Part shown: in pieces, positions 18,087 to 29,600 of the stretch
Layout of the letters: every line of letters starts with the position of its first letter
Numbering within the stretch: the stretch's first letter is position 1
Source: an uncultured Paracoccaceae bacterium
GTDB lineage: Bacteria; Pseudomonadota; Alphaproteobacteria; Rhodobacterales; Rhodobacteraceae
Assembly (NCBI GenBank): GCA_947496535.1
Contig: CANMDE010000002.1
Coordinates: 124,001 to 188,000 of the forward strand
Direction: 5' to 3'
Length of the DNA stretch: 64,000 bases
Program-made: the position numbers and the translations under genes
The notes under the pieces: generated by a model
What the model was told of the DNA's origin: nothing
Seen by the model: only the letters and a program-made list of their open reading frames with translations
Databases searched by the model: none

Positions 18087-21000
18087 CGGCCGCGATTGGC
18101 CCGCATGGCGCGCCGCCGCGCCATCGCATCCGCGCGTGTCTGTGCCCTATCGTTCGCAGCAGCGGCCACCACCGGTGTCGGCTGCGCTTCAACACCCAGA
18201 TGCGCGGCCAGACCTGCAACTGTCGGAAACCGAAAGATGTCCGTAATCGCGAGCGAGGCAATCCCAAGCGCATCCCGCATCTCTCGATGGGCCTGAACCG
18301 CCAGCAATGAGTGACCGCCAAGATCAAAGAAGTTATCGTTCGGACCAATCTGCGGCAAACCCAGAATGCGGCACCAAACCTCGGTAATCTGCGCAGGAAC
18401 GTCCGCCCCCACAGCAGCAGCGGCTTTGGGCAGCGGCGGTGCGGCCACAACCGGCTTGGCCGGGGCGGGCAGCGCCTTTCGATCAACCTTTTTGTTTGGG
18501 GTCAAAGGAAAGCTATCGAGCGTCACGAAATGCGACGGGATCATGTAGCTCGGCAAATCGGCAGACAGGCGCGTCTTCAAGGCGTCATCTGCTACCGGCG
18601 ACGAAACAGTCAGATAAGCGACCAAACGCATATCACCCGGCACATCCTCACGCGCCATCACAACGGCCTGCTTGATCTCAGGCGCCGCTTCCAACCGGGC
18701 CTCAATCTCGCCCAGCTCAATCCGGTATCCACGCACCTTGACCTGATGGTCAGCGCGGCCAAGAAAATCGATCTTTCCATCATGCCGCCAGCGGACGAGA
18801 TCACCGGTGCGATACATCCGTCCCCCATCAACAAACGGATCGGGCAAGAACCGCTCTTCCGTCAGATCAGGGCGTTGCCAATACCCGCGCGTCACTCCGT
18901 CGCCAGCAATATACAACTCACCAGCGACACCAATCGGCACGGGCTTGCGATCATCATCAAGCACATACACTTGCGTATTCGCGATAGGGGTGCCGATATT
19001 GACGATCCCATCGTCGGCACTGGCAGTCTGGGTCGTGGACCAAATAGTCGTCTCGGTCGGCCCGTACATATTTTCGATAGGTGCATTACTAAACTTACCC
19101 ATCTCGGCAACCAAAGACCCCGACAAAGCCTCCCCGCCGATCATCAGGTTTTGCACATGCGACAGCGCATGGCTCGCCTCATCGTTCATGCAAATCATCC
19201 GCGCCATGCTTGGCGTGCACTGCAGATGGGTCACATTGTGACGGCTGATCTGTGCGGCAATGGAAAAGTCGTTCGGATCAGCCTCGACCACCGGCCCATT
19301 CACGCGGCGCAACACCTCGGCCAGCGGATGCAAACCATCAAGCACGGTCTTGTTGTCGATCCCGTATTCGATCAGGCAGGCGACCTCATCCACACCAATT
19401 TTCTTGAGCCCTTCTACACGGGCAACCGCATCATCGACGGTACCGAAAAGCCCCGAGTCATCGAAATATCGCAAGAACGCAAAATCAAGGATCGCCTCAA
19501 GCTCATCAGGCTCCAGCGATCCCAGATCAAGGTCAAAGGCATTTGTGGCACCTTCGGGTTTCTTGAAGGCCGGGAAGGCCCACGCATATTGCTTGATCAG
19601 CGCAGCAGCAGAGCGCAGATAATCCTTCATCGGCTCACGTGCTATTTCTCGCGCGACTTCCCGGGCATCAGCCAGGAAAGTATGCAGCATCAGCGTGACC
19701 TTGAAATCCTTCGGGTCATGTCCCGCTTTGCGCAGCGCCTCATGATAGATTTTGATCTTCTCGCCGACCTCCTCAACGCTTTGCCCCAGCAAATGGGTCA
19801 GCACATTGGCCCCGGCCTCACCCGCCTGCGCCCATGTCGCTGGGTTACCGGCGGTCGTCACCCACATCGGGATTGTCTTCGATAGCGGACGCGGCTGCGT
19901 CACCACGCCATGCATCTTGCCGTCCTTGCGGGGGAATTCGACCTCTTCGCCGGCCCAAAGCCTGCGAACCTGATCAATCGCTTCAGCCAGTGCAGGTTTG
20001 TTGTCAGGGGGCGTATTTTCGGGACGCAGCACAAAATCGTCCGGCTGCCAGCCCGATGCCATGGCAAGGCCGACGCGGCCACCCGTCATGTTGTCGATCA
20101 CGGCCCAATCCTCGGCGATCCGGGCCGGATGATGCAGGGGCGCGACGATGCTACCCGCACGGACAGCTAGGTTCTTGGTCACTGCGGCAACGGCAGCACC
20201 GGTGACGGCTGGGTTGGGATATGATCCACCAAAGGCGTGGAAATGCCGCTCTGGCGTCCAGACCGCACAAAACCCATTCTCATCCGCGAACTTTGCACCT
20301 TCCAAAAGCAGATCATATCGATCACTACTGACGGTATCGTTGCTCCCCCAATAATAAAGGCTGAAATCCATGGCCCGCGAGGTCACAGGAACCACCGCGC
20401 TCCCGCCCGAAACAAGCGCACGGTTTTCATCGCCACTGATCACCAGCTTGAAACCACGGGCGAGCGTATAGAACAGCTCCAACACCGAAATATCGAACGA
20501 CAGGCTCGTCACAGCCAGCCAGACGCCACCTTCATCATGCGCGATCCGGTCATCCATACCGACAAAGAAATTCGCGACATTGCCATGTTCGACCATCACA
20601 CCCTTTGGCCGCCCGGTAGAGCCGGACGTGAATATCACATAGGCGAGATCATCAGGTGAGACGGCAAAATCAGGGTTGCTATCCGGGCTGGTAGCAATGC
20701 GGGCGTCACTATCAATTTCCAACACCTGAGCCTTGCTGGCTGGCAAATTGGGCGCCAGATCAGATTGGGTAATCACAACGGAAGCGGCGCTATCCTCAAG
20801 ATAAAGCGCAATACGATCCGTCGGAAAAGACGGGTCCATCGGCACATAGGCACCACCGGCTTTGAGGATAGCTAGCGCAGCAATCAGCATCTCGGACGAC
20901 CGGCGGGTGTAAAGACCAACAAGCGTCCCGGCCCCAACGCCCATTTCCACAAGCACATGCGCAACACGGTTCGCCGCCTCGTTCAATGCCGCATAGGTCA

Positions 21001-22645
21001 GCGCCTCCTGCTCGAACACCAACGCGGTCGCGTCAGGTGTCTTGGCCGCCTGCGCCTCAAACAACTGATGCATGCAAAGACGATCATAATCAGTCGCTGT
21101 TTCATTCCAACCGTAAAGAAGCAAATCGCGTTCACTGTCGGGCAGGATGGGCAGGTCAGATACTTGTACATCGGCCTCTGCCGCTTCGGCGGCATGCACA
21201 ATCCGGGCCACAAAACGTTCTGCGACATCCGTCGACAGGCTGGTGCTGTCGTAAAACAAAGTCGCTTCACCTTTATCGAAAGCCAACGTCATCGCAGTAC
21301 CGTCGATGAGTTCCCCCGCCTCAAAACTCACCCCGGCATGGGGGATCGCAGCGGTCAATTGCGGGTCTCTTGCAAACAGATCCAACGCAAAGGCAGGATA
21401 CTTGTCAGCAAAGGCAATTTCAGCGGCCAGACCGGTCTGTAAGTCCCCGATGGTATCGCCCGCGACATAAAGCGGAACCCAGCTACTCAGCACACCGGGG
21501 GCTACCGGCGCTGCCCCGTTTGAAAATGCCAGCGTACCGCCACCAGCATTATCCAGACGACTCATCATCGCAGAGAACGCGGCCAAAACGCGATCACGCG
21601 GCTGGGACGTAGGAACCGGAAGGCTGGCAACATTCGGGGTCGTCAGATGGCCGATATCGGCCAGTTCAACCGAAGAGGCTGTGTGCAAAATCCGCCGCCA
21701 GTGCAATTCGCCCGGCGTCACTTGTCCCAGCTTGGCACTCAGCGCATCCGCGTCGTCAATCGATGGCAATACCGTTCCAACCTCTGGCAGATCCTTTGCC
21801 GGACCGCCCATATGGTTCGCCACCCCAAGCCTCAATACAGACGTTGCCGTGGCCACAGTCATCTCACCGTCGGCAGCGGCCAACACGGTTCCAGAGGCCC
21901 CGTCGCCAGAGGCCGCGCTGGCAGACGTCACCAACAACACCCGGTCCCCCAAATCAATCTTGGGGCAGCAAAGCGGGTTCCAGTAATTGCCATGATCCAG
22001 CGCACGCACCAACCGCAGCAGATCATCCGCGGGTTTCGCGAAATCCAGCATCGCCGCCGCCGCGGGCCGGTCCGCCCGCGCAAAAACCTGACGGTTGGTG
22101 AAATCCTGCGGTGTGCCCTGCGGATTACCGGTTTCCAACTGGTCGATCACCGCCCCAAAGCTGTCGATGGCCGCCGCAAAGCATTTCGCATTCAGCGTCA
22201 GCGCCGTATCATCGGGAGCAATCTCAAACAGGCGTTGTTCCAGGATCGCACCCTCGTCCACGCCACCGTCGATCAGATGCCACGTAATGCCATGCTGCAG
22301 TTCGTCGTTCAGAATGGCCCAGACCGGGACATTCAAACCCGCGTAGCCCGGCAAGGGACCATCATGGAAATTCACTGCACCTTTTGTCGCAAGGGCGAGC
22401 ACATCGTCAGGAACCAATGACAGGTTCGCAATGCTCAACACCCAGTCGCAAGGCTGCGAGCCAAGCCGTCCAGCCAGATCAGCGCCCGGGCTGACCGTCT
22501 TGATCCCCTTGCTCTCTGCCCAAGCCTCAATATCAGGCACACGGGTCACGATGGTGTTGATGGTATGCCCCCGGGACAGCAGCAACTCGCTGCAATGGGT
22601 CAGCAGGGATTCATTTCCAATTAAGACGCACGAAAAAACGGTCAT
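18083..22645 (-). CDS. NRPS: formyltransferase - C-like remnant - A domain with inserted luciferase-like monooxygenase - PCP
   Basis: 1520 residues. Residues 1-290 are a formyltransferase with catalytic N-x-H (VNFHDGPLPGY) and Asp (HLIDGGVDEGAIL). Residues about 330-500 resemble only the tail of a condensation domain; no HHxxxDG is present. The adenylation domain starts near 515 (A3 YVIFTSGSTGRPKG, A4 SFDISVLELF), is interrupted at about 755-1110 by a luciferase-like monooxygenase of the MupA/Atu3671 type (FSLYYWGSND, VWTPERHFHAFGGSYPNP), and resumes with A5 NMYGPTETTIW, A7 YRTGDLVRW, A8 and A10. A carrier domain follows (DLGGHSLLA, Ser near 1446). There is no TE. My reading of the pocket residues is D-I-L-Q-M-G-M-I-W-K, close to the glycine code. 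It is predicted to activate, formylate and oxidise glycine. Confidence 0.9.
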   Translation of the reverse strand: MTVFSCVLIGNESLLTHCSELLLSRGHTINTIVTRVPDIEAWAESKGIKTVSPGADLAGRLGSQPCDWVLSIANLSLVPDDVLALATKGAVNFHDGPLPGYAGLNVPVWAILNDELQHGITWHLIDGGVDEGAILEQRLFEIAPDDTALTLNAKCFAAAIDSFGAVIDQLETGNPQGTPQDFTNRQVFARADRPAAAAMLDFAKPADDLLRLVRALDHGNYWNPLCCPKIDLGDRVLLVTSASAASGDGASGTVLAAADGEMTVATATSVLRLGVANHMGGPAKDLPEVGTVLPSIDDADALSAKLGQVTPGELHWRRILHTASSVELADIGHLTTPNVASLPVPTSQPRDRVLAAFSAMMSRLDNAGGGTLAFSNGAAPVAPGVLSSWVPLYVAGDTIGDLQTGLAAEIAFADKYPAFALDLFARDPQLTAAIPHAGVSFEAGELIDGTAMTLAFDKGEATLFYDSTSLSTDVAERFVARIVHAAEAAEADVQVSDLPILPDSERDLLLYGWNETATDYDRLCMHQLFEAQAAKTPDATALVFEQEALTYAALNEAANRVAHVLVEMGVGAGTLVGLYTRRSSEMLIAALAILKAGGAYVPMDPSFPTDRIALYLEDSAASVVITQSDLAPNLPASKAQVLEIDSDARIATSPDSNPDFAVSPDDLAYVIFTSGSTGRPKGVMVEHGNVANFFVGMDDRIAHDEGGVWLAVTSLSFDISVLELFYTLARGFKLVISGDENRALVSGGSAVVPVTSRAMDFSLYYWGSNDTVSSDRYDLLLEGAKFADENGFCAVWTPERHFHAFGGSYPNPAVTGAAVAAVTKNLAVRAGSIVAPLHHPARIAEDWAVIDNMTGGRVGLAMASGWQPDDFVLRPENTPPDNKPALAEAIDQVRRLWAGEEVEFPRKDGKMHGVVTQPRPLSKTIPMWVTTAGNPATWAQAGEAGANVLTHLLGQSVEEVGEKIKIYHEALRKAGHDPKDFKVTLMLHTFLADAREVAREIAREPMKDYLRSAAALIKQYAWAFPAFKKPEGATNAFDLDLGSLEPDELEAILDFAFLRYFDDSGLFGTVDDAVARVEGLKKIGVDEVACLIEYGIDNKTVLDGLHPLAEVLRRVNGPVVEADPNDFSIAAQISRHNVTHLQCTPSMARMICMNDEASHALSHVQNLMIGGEALSGSLVAEMGKFSNAPIENMYGPTETTIWSTTQTASADDGIVNIGTPIANTQVYVLDDDRKPVPIGVAGELYIAGDGVTRGYWQRPDLTEERFLPDPFVDGGRMYRTGDLVRWRHDGKIDFLGRADHQVKVRGYRIELGEIEARLEAAPEIKQAVVMAREDVPGDMRLVAYLTVSSPVADDALKTRLSADLPSYMIPSHFVTLDSFPLTPNKKVDRKALPAPAKPVVAAPPLPKAAAAVGADVPAQITEVWCRILGLPQIGPNDNFFDLGGHSLLAVQAHREMRDALGIASLAITDIFRFPTVAGLAAHLGVEAQPTPVVAAAANDRAQTRADAMARRRAMRANRGR

Positions 22646-22683
22646 GCTAGGCTCCGAATAAATAAACGCCGTCAGTGCGCAGG

Positions 22684-23673
22684 TCAGGGAACTGTTGGTG
22701 TGTTGGCCTCTACTGACGGTTGCACTGGCTTAAACATCACCTTGATATCATGACTTATCATGTCTGACAGAAAATTATCGGGGCCGGTCTTGGGTTTACG
22801 TGAAATCAAACGACGCAACCCCCAGACTGCGCTGCCCATAACACAGGCCAATGTGGCAAAAACCGCATAAACACGACCATGGTTTTTGGCAAAGTAGTGA
22901 AACCGCGAATCAAACCAATAGGCTGGCTTTCGTGTCGCAGTCTTCATTCCGGTCGACGCAGATCCAATATGCGTGACGCTGCTTTCCGGCACATAAACCG
23001 TTGGCCAGCCCGCCTGCTTGGCGCGACGGCAAAGATCGGTTTCCTCGAAATACAGAAAAAACGTCTCATCAAACAGACCGATGTCAGCCAATACCTGATA
23101 CCGCATCATCATGCTGGCCCCAGCCAACCAATCGACCTCACGCGGGGCGTTGGGCAGTGGTTGCGGGATAACATATTTGCGCAAAAGCTTGGTCACCGGT
23201 CCGGTATTGGCAGCACTTTCCAACTCGCTGAACACCGTCGGGTAGTTGAACAAGGTGCAGTGCCAATCACCCTCGGGACCATGGATATAGCTGCCGGCAA
23301 AACCTGTCTTGGGATTGGCTTCCAGATGATCCAGCAGCGCCTTGATCGAACCCGGATCGGGGAACGCATCAGAGTTCAGCAGGTAAACATAATCCGGTGG
23401 ATCACCGTCTTTCAGACCCGCCAGAATGCCAAAATTGTTGCCCGCACCAAAACCACCATTATGCCCGGACGCAATGACACTCACCCGGTCCCAGCCCTTT
23501 TTCGCGACCTCAGCAGTCAGGGCCTCAAACGATCCATCCTGAGAGTCATTATCGACAATGATAATCCGGCCCGCGATACCCTCCATTTCGCGCAAAGCAG
23601 CCTCAGCCGATTGAAGCGTCATGTCAGCGGTCTTGTAGTTCAGAATGATCGTCCAAACGGTCGGCCCGGTCAT
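22684..23673 (-). CDS. Family 2 glycosyltransferase with C-terminal membrane helix
   Basis: 329 residues, GT-A fold: N-terminal IILNYKTADM, IIVDNDSQDGS, a metal-binding NSDAFPDPGS, and the FFLYFEETDLCRRAKQAGW acceptor/catalytic segment seen in rhamnosyltransferase-like GT2 enzymes. A single membrane helix (VYAVFATLACVMGSAVWGL) near residue 280 suggests work at the inner membrane. The start overlaps the PKS stop (ATGA) and the NRPS begins 38 bases after its end, so it belongs to the PKS-NRPS operon. It may glycosylate the product or be shared with the EPS pathway; donor and acceptor are unknown. Confidence 0.88.
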   Translation of the reverse strand: MTGPTVWTIILNYKTADMTLQSAEAALREMEGIAGRIIIVDNDSQDGSFEALTAEVAKKGWDRVSVIASGHNGGFGAGNNFGILAGLKDGDPPDYVYLLNSDAFPDPGSIKALLDHLEANPKTGFAGSYIHGPEGDWHCTLFNYPTVFSELESAANTGPVTKLLRKYVIPQPLPNAPREVDWLAGASMMMRYQVLADIGLFDETFFLYFEETDLCRRAKQAGWPTVYVPESSVTHIGSASTGMKTATRKPAYWFDSRFHYFAKNHGRVYAVFATLACVMGSAVWGLRRLISRKPKTGPDNFLSDMISHDIKVMFKPVQPSVEANTPTVP

Positions 23674-26600
23674 TCAGCGGCTTCCCGCGATAAGCGACTA
23701 TCAAACGCGGGGGCTTCTTCCACACTTTCAACGGCGGCTTTCATCTTGGCCGCTAACACGCGCACATTGGGTTCCAAAACCATTGAATCGTGGTCGCCCG
23801 GCACCTCAACCACATCCAGATCAGAGATAAAGCGGCGCCAGTCATTGTCCTCGTAGACATATTCCTTGGCGGCACTGACCCAGTTACCGCCGGTCACCTT
23901 GTAATGGCGGTCAAGCGGTGGCCGGAACAGAACACAAGGGCCCGCCCATGGTTGCAGGTCGTATTTTGGCAATGCAGCCAGGAATGCCGCCTCAATCGCG
24001 GCATCGTGGAACTGCGTATCATCGTTGGAGGCAATCAGTTCATGCCCCTGACGCTTGCGACGTTCCCACTCAATGCGGTTACGCGCCCATTCAAAGACGT
24101 ATGCTGGACCTTTCTGCCTGATCTCATGCAGTTTGATCGCTGTCTTGTCGGCATTTGTAAGACGCGGGCGCATGGGTATCGGCGTATCAAGCATAACCAA
24201 AAGCCCGATTTCCTCACCCTCAGCGCTCAACTGACGGGCCATTTCATAGGCCGTCAGACCACCACCCGAAAACCCACCCAGTAAATAAGGGCCATGCGGC
24301 TGGATCTGGCGCAGTTCAGCGATCATGTCGCGGGCCGCTTCGACAAGGTTATCATGTGGGTCCTGATCTCCGTAAAGACCGCGGGCCTGCAAACCATAAA
24401 ACGGACGATCCTCGCCCATCAGATGCGCCAAATGGCGGAGGTTCAGCACATTTCCAAACATCCCCGCGACAAGGAAGAACGGCGTTTTCGCCCCACCTTC
24501 CCCGTTATGCATCGCGACCAGATGCGTAAACCGGCGCGCCTTGGCAATTGGCGTGACCTCATCACCGGCACCATCGGTCGCAGTATCGGTATCACCGCCT
24601 GTCCGCTCGGCAATCAATGCTGCGCATTTCTGAATGGTCGGCGCCTCGAACAGAACTGAAATCGGGAATTCCGTGCGATACGCCTTCTTGATCATCGCAA
24701 ACAAACGCACGGCGATAAGAGAATGCCCACCAAGATCAAAGAAGCTGTCAGCCACACCCACCTGATCGACACCCAGCAGTTCCTCCCAGAAACCGACCAG
24801 TGTGCGTTCAATATCGGTCGAAGGTGCCACATATTCGTTGTCGAGCTCTGGGCGCTGGAATTTCTGCCCGTCGGCCCCATCCGCATTTTCCGTGACCGAG
24901 GCCTGCGCGATCAGCGTCGGCAAATCCAGCGATGAAATCACCACCTGTCGCGCATCCATGGCCAGCGCGCGGCGGAAAGCCTCGGCCCCGTCGGCGGGCC
25001 GAATACCTTGCGAGATGTTGTGCTGCAGCTTTTCCTCGGCTGGGGAAAGCGGTTTGTCACGGCGGCTATCGGCATCAAGGTATTCGATCTGATCGGATGA
25101 CGCGCCCTTTGCGTCAGTCAATGCCCCTTCCAGTCGGCGAATGGTGAAACCTTCGACTGCCATGCAGACGTTGCCATCCAGATCGGTGATCACAACATCA
25201 AAGGACGCAAATCCGCTATCCATGTCATTACTGGGGGCATGACGCACATGGCTGTAAACTTCGCCGGGCAGTGGGCGATACACGGCTGCCTTGCCATAAG
25301 AAACGGGCACCCAGAGATTGGCACCTTTGTAGCCAGAAATCAGTTTCATCGCCCAACCTGTGGCCAGATCAAGCAAGGCTGGGTGCAGCTGATAACCCTC
25401 TGAAAGATCACCGCGGAAAGCAACGGGAAGCGCCAGCTTCGCCAGACCCTCATCCGTGCCATAAGCCATGCTGCGCAGAACGCGCCACCTTGGGCCAAAC
25501 TGAAGATGCGCCTCCTGCGGCGATCTATGACCATCTGGATCATCGGCCACCTTGTCAGGGCAACGGGCTTCAATCGCCGCCAGATCGACGGCCGCAGGAA
25601 CCTTTGTCTGACCAAGTGCTATATTGGCCTGCGCATTCAACTGGAACCCGGTGCGGCCCCTGACCGTCACTTCGCTCTGGATGGTGACTGTATAGCCCTC
25701 ATCTGATCGGGTCAGAAGCAACCGCATGTTTTTGGATTGATTATCCGGCACCTCGAAGGGGCGGAAAAAGTAAAGGTCACTGACCTCAAAAGGCTCGGTC
25801 TCGCCCTGTGCCTTAAGGGCTTGCGCGATCAACTCAAGATAACCCGTACCCGGCAGAATGGCCGCACCCTCGCCGGTGCGGTGCTGATCCAGAATCCAGC
25901 GGTCCACGGTATAAGTCGCGGTGAAGACACGATTGCCATCGGCATCAAAAGTCGTCTCATCCAACAGCGGCGCATCCACTGGCATGCTCGGTGCAGCGGG
26001 CCTGTCGCCCAGACGTTCGGCCATGGCATCTGCGGCCATCCCCACCTGCGACCAGATCCCCCAGTTAACCGCAACGACCTTCGTTTCTCCGCCAGCCCGG
26101 CTCTTTGCATAGGCATTCAGGAATTCGTTCGCAGCGACATAGTCGACCTGCCCAACCGGTGTCGTGACGGTTGATGAAGATGAGAACACAACCATCAGAT
26201 CAAGACTGCCATCCGGGAACAGTGTGTCCAGCACCAAAGTCCCGTGAATCTTGGGCGCAAATACGCTTTCCACCGAAAACTGATCCTTGGCCAGCAATGG
26301 CGCATCCGCAATGACGCCCGCAGCATGGATCAACACATTGGGCGAGCCAAATCGATCCGTCACGGCAGAAACCATATCGCGCATATCTTCCAGATTGCAG
26401 ACATCGGCAGCGGCGACCATGACCTCGCCCCCAGCCGCCTCCAGCCGCTGGATCGCAGCGATCCGGCGGGACGTTGCCTCAAACGGCCCATGCTTGCGCA
26501 TATGGGCTTCCCAATCGACGCGATCAGGCATTGCGCTGCGTGAAAGAAGCACAATGCGGGCCTTGTGTTTGACGATAAGGTCCTCGGCCAGGGTCAGACC

Positions 26601-29600
26601 AATTCCGCCAAACCCACCAGTGATCAGACACACGGCACCGTCCTTGATCACCGGGGCGTCTTCTTCGGGCAACGGGGCAGAACGGAACGACAGCTCCAAC
26701 CGCTTGTCACCGCGATAGGCAGCAATCGTATTGGCCCCGTCCGCAAGAATATCGTGCATCAAGCGATCGGCGATATTGTCCACCGCCGCTTTCAACCCTT
26801 TGACCATACGGCGCTTCCCGGCCTGCGGAAGCTCCACATCCAAGGTCGCGCAAGTCACACCCGGCAGTTCGCGCGGCATGACCCGGGCCGGTCCCATAAT
26901 CGTTGCCTTTTCGGGATATGGCAGCGGTTCATCCAGAACCTGCGCGGCACCGGTGGTCACTGTGGTAATATGTATCGGCTTGGGCAGGCTTTCGTCGCTC
27001 AACGCCTGCGCCAGGAACATCAGGCTATAGAACCCCTGCTCCTGATTGCGGTGGAAAAAGCTGCCTCCCGGGCGAAACGTTTCGGCCGCTGTCACCAGCC
27101 AAAGATGCACGATCCGGGAAGGGGCAGTCCCCCGCGCCAACATATCGGCGATCATCTGGTCATAGCCTTCGCGGCCACGCTCCGGCGCAATCACATAATG
27201 CCCCGCCTTGGTCCGGCCAAAGCTGTCACCGGAACGCACCTTGGTCACACGGTGGCCCTGATCGCGCAGGCGTTCGGCCAATCCCTGACCCACGCCCGCC
27301 TCATCCATGAAGATAAGCCAGCTTTCCGGATCAATACCGGCGACCGTTCCATCCGCGGCAACATCAACCTCGGCAAGCCGTTCATGCCAGACGGGTCGAT
27401 AGGCCCAGTCGTCAATATCCTCAACCCGCATCGGCATGGTGACCGGTGCGGCGGCCTCTATCTTGCCCGGTTCGATAAAATACGGGCTGCGCTGGAATTG
27501 ATAGCTGGGAAGCGGGACGCGCCGACGCTTCGCTTCACCCCAGATCATGTCCCAATCCACATCTACGCCCAGCGCCCAAAGGCGACCGACAACGCTGACG
27601 AAATAGGCATCATCCGCGATGTCCTGATCAGGGTGGCGCAAGGTGCTGATCACCTGCTGCCCCGGCACTTTGCCATGCGCCTGCGTCAACGAACTCAACG
27701 CCTTGCCCGGCCCCACCTCAAGATAAACGCGGTTGGGTTGCGCGCTCAGCGTCGTGATACAATCCGCGAAATTCACCGTGTTGCGCAGATGAGCAACCCA
27801 ATATTCAGGGTCCATCGCCTCTGCATCGGTCAACACATCACCACTACGGTTCGATATGATCGGAACCTGCGGAGCATTCAGTGTGATCGAGCGCAGATAA
27901 TCGCCAAACCGGCCAAGGATCGGCTCAAGCATCCGGGAATGGGCGGCAATGTCGATCGGGATACGCTGGCAATCAATATCCTCAGACGCCAGTTTCTCTG
28001 CCAATTCGGTCAAGGCATCCTGTGGGCCGGAAAGCACCGTCAGGTTCGGGGCGTTGATACTGGCCACATCAAGATCATCAGCCATGAACGGCTGCAGATC
28101 ATCCAGCGACAGCGGAACGCTCAACATCCCGCCCGCAGGCACGGTGTCAAACAAGCTGCCCCGCAGATGGACCAATCCGATGCAGTCTTCAAACGACATC
28201 ACACCAGCCAGACAGGCCGCGGTGTTTTCACCCATGGAGTGACCAACCAACGCTGCCGGTTCAACACCCCAGGACATCCACAACTGCGCCAGCGCGTATT
28301 CCGTGATCATGATCAGTGGCAATTGGGCAGACGGCTTTGTCAGTACACCTGCCGCCGTGGCCTCTTCCTCAGCCTGCGGCAGCCAAAGGGCACGAATATC
28401 ATAGTCCAGCTTGGGCTGCAGAATATCCAGCCCCTGATCCATCCAATCCTGAAACACAGGTTCCGTCTCATATAGATCGCGGGCCATGTTCACATATTGC
28501 GCGCCACCACCGGGAAACATGAATACGGTTTCGGGACTGTCCAGAACGGCATGGGTAAAGACACGACGGGGGTCGTTCTCGGTCAACAACTCAGCCGCCT
28601 GCATGGGGTCATCAGCCACAACAACGCGGCGACGCTCAAAGGCGCGACGGCCCTCTTTCAGCGTATAAGCTACATCGGCAAGGTTTGAGTCTGGATTGGC
28701 CTGCAGATGGGCGGCCAAGGCAGCGGCATTGTCATCCAACGCCCGCTTTGACCGGCCAGAAACCACCAGCAACTGAAACGGCCAATCGGACTCTTCCGCC
28801 GGACCCACTACAGGTGCTTCCTCAACAACGACATGCGCGTTGGTGCCACCAACACCCAGAGAATTGACGCCAGCACGGCGCGGCCCCTTATGCGAGGTCC
28901 AGTCATTCAGTTTGGCGTTCACCGCAAAGGGACTGTTGTCAAAATCAATCGAGGGGTTCGGCGCCTCATACCCAAGGCTCGGCGGGATTTGCTTGTGATG
29001 CAATGCCATGGCCGTCTTGATCAGGCTGGCGGCCCCTGCCGCCGTATCCAGATGCCCGATATTCGTTTTGACCGATCCAATCCCACAGAACTGCGTATCC
29101 TCTGTGGTTTCGCGAAACGCCGATGTCAGCGCCGCGACTTCAATCGGATCACCCAGATAAGTGCCGGTACCGTGGCATTCGACATAGTCGATGGTGTCAG
29201 CGGTGACACCAGCCATTGCATGACACTCAGCAATCGCCTGCGCCTGCCCATCCACACTGGGGGCCAGATACCCGGCCTTGGACGATCCGTCGTTATTGAC
29301 GGCAGAACCTTTGATGACGGCCCATATGTGATCGCCATCGGCAACCGCATCCTCCAAACGGCGCAGCACCACCGCGCCCGCACCAGAACCAAAGACAGTC
29401 CCCTCGGCACGATGATCAAATGCATGGCATTCACCGTCGGGCGACAGGATTTCACCATCCTCAAAAATGTAACCGCGTCCATGCGGCAACTCGATGGTCA
29501 CACCACCCGCAAGGGCCATATCACACTCGCCATTCAGCAATGCCTGACAGGCATAGTGGACAGCCACCAAAGAGGTGGAACAAGCGGTTTGCATATTGAT

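Noticed and set aside
26565..28475. Plus-strand 636-residue open frame opposite the PKS
   Set aside because: Composition is Arg/His-rich with no domains, and it lies wholly opposite an intact PKS; it is an antisense shadow of high-GC coding sequence. The same applies to plus-strand frames at 18311-19885 and 28833-30242.
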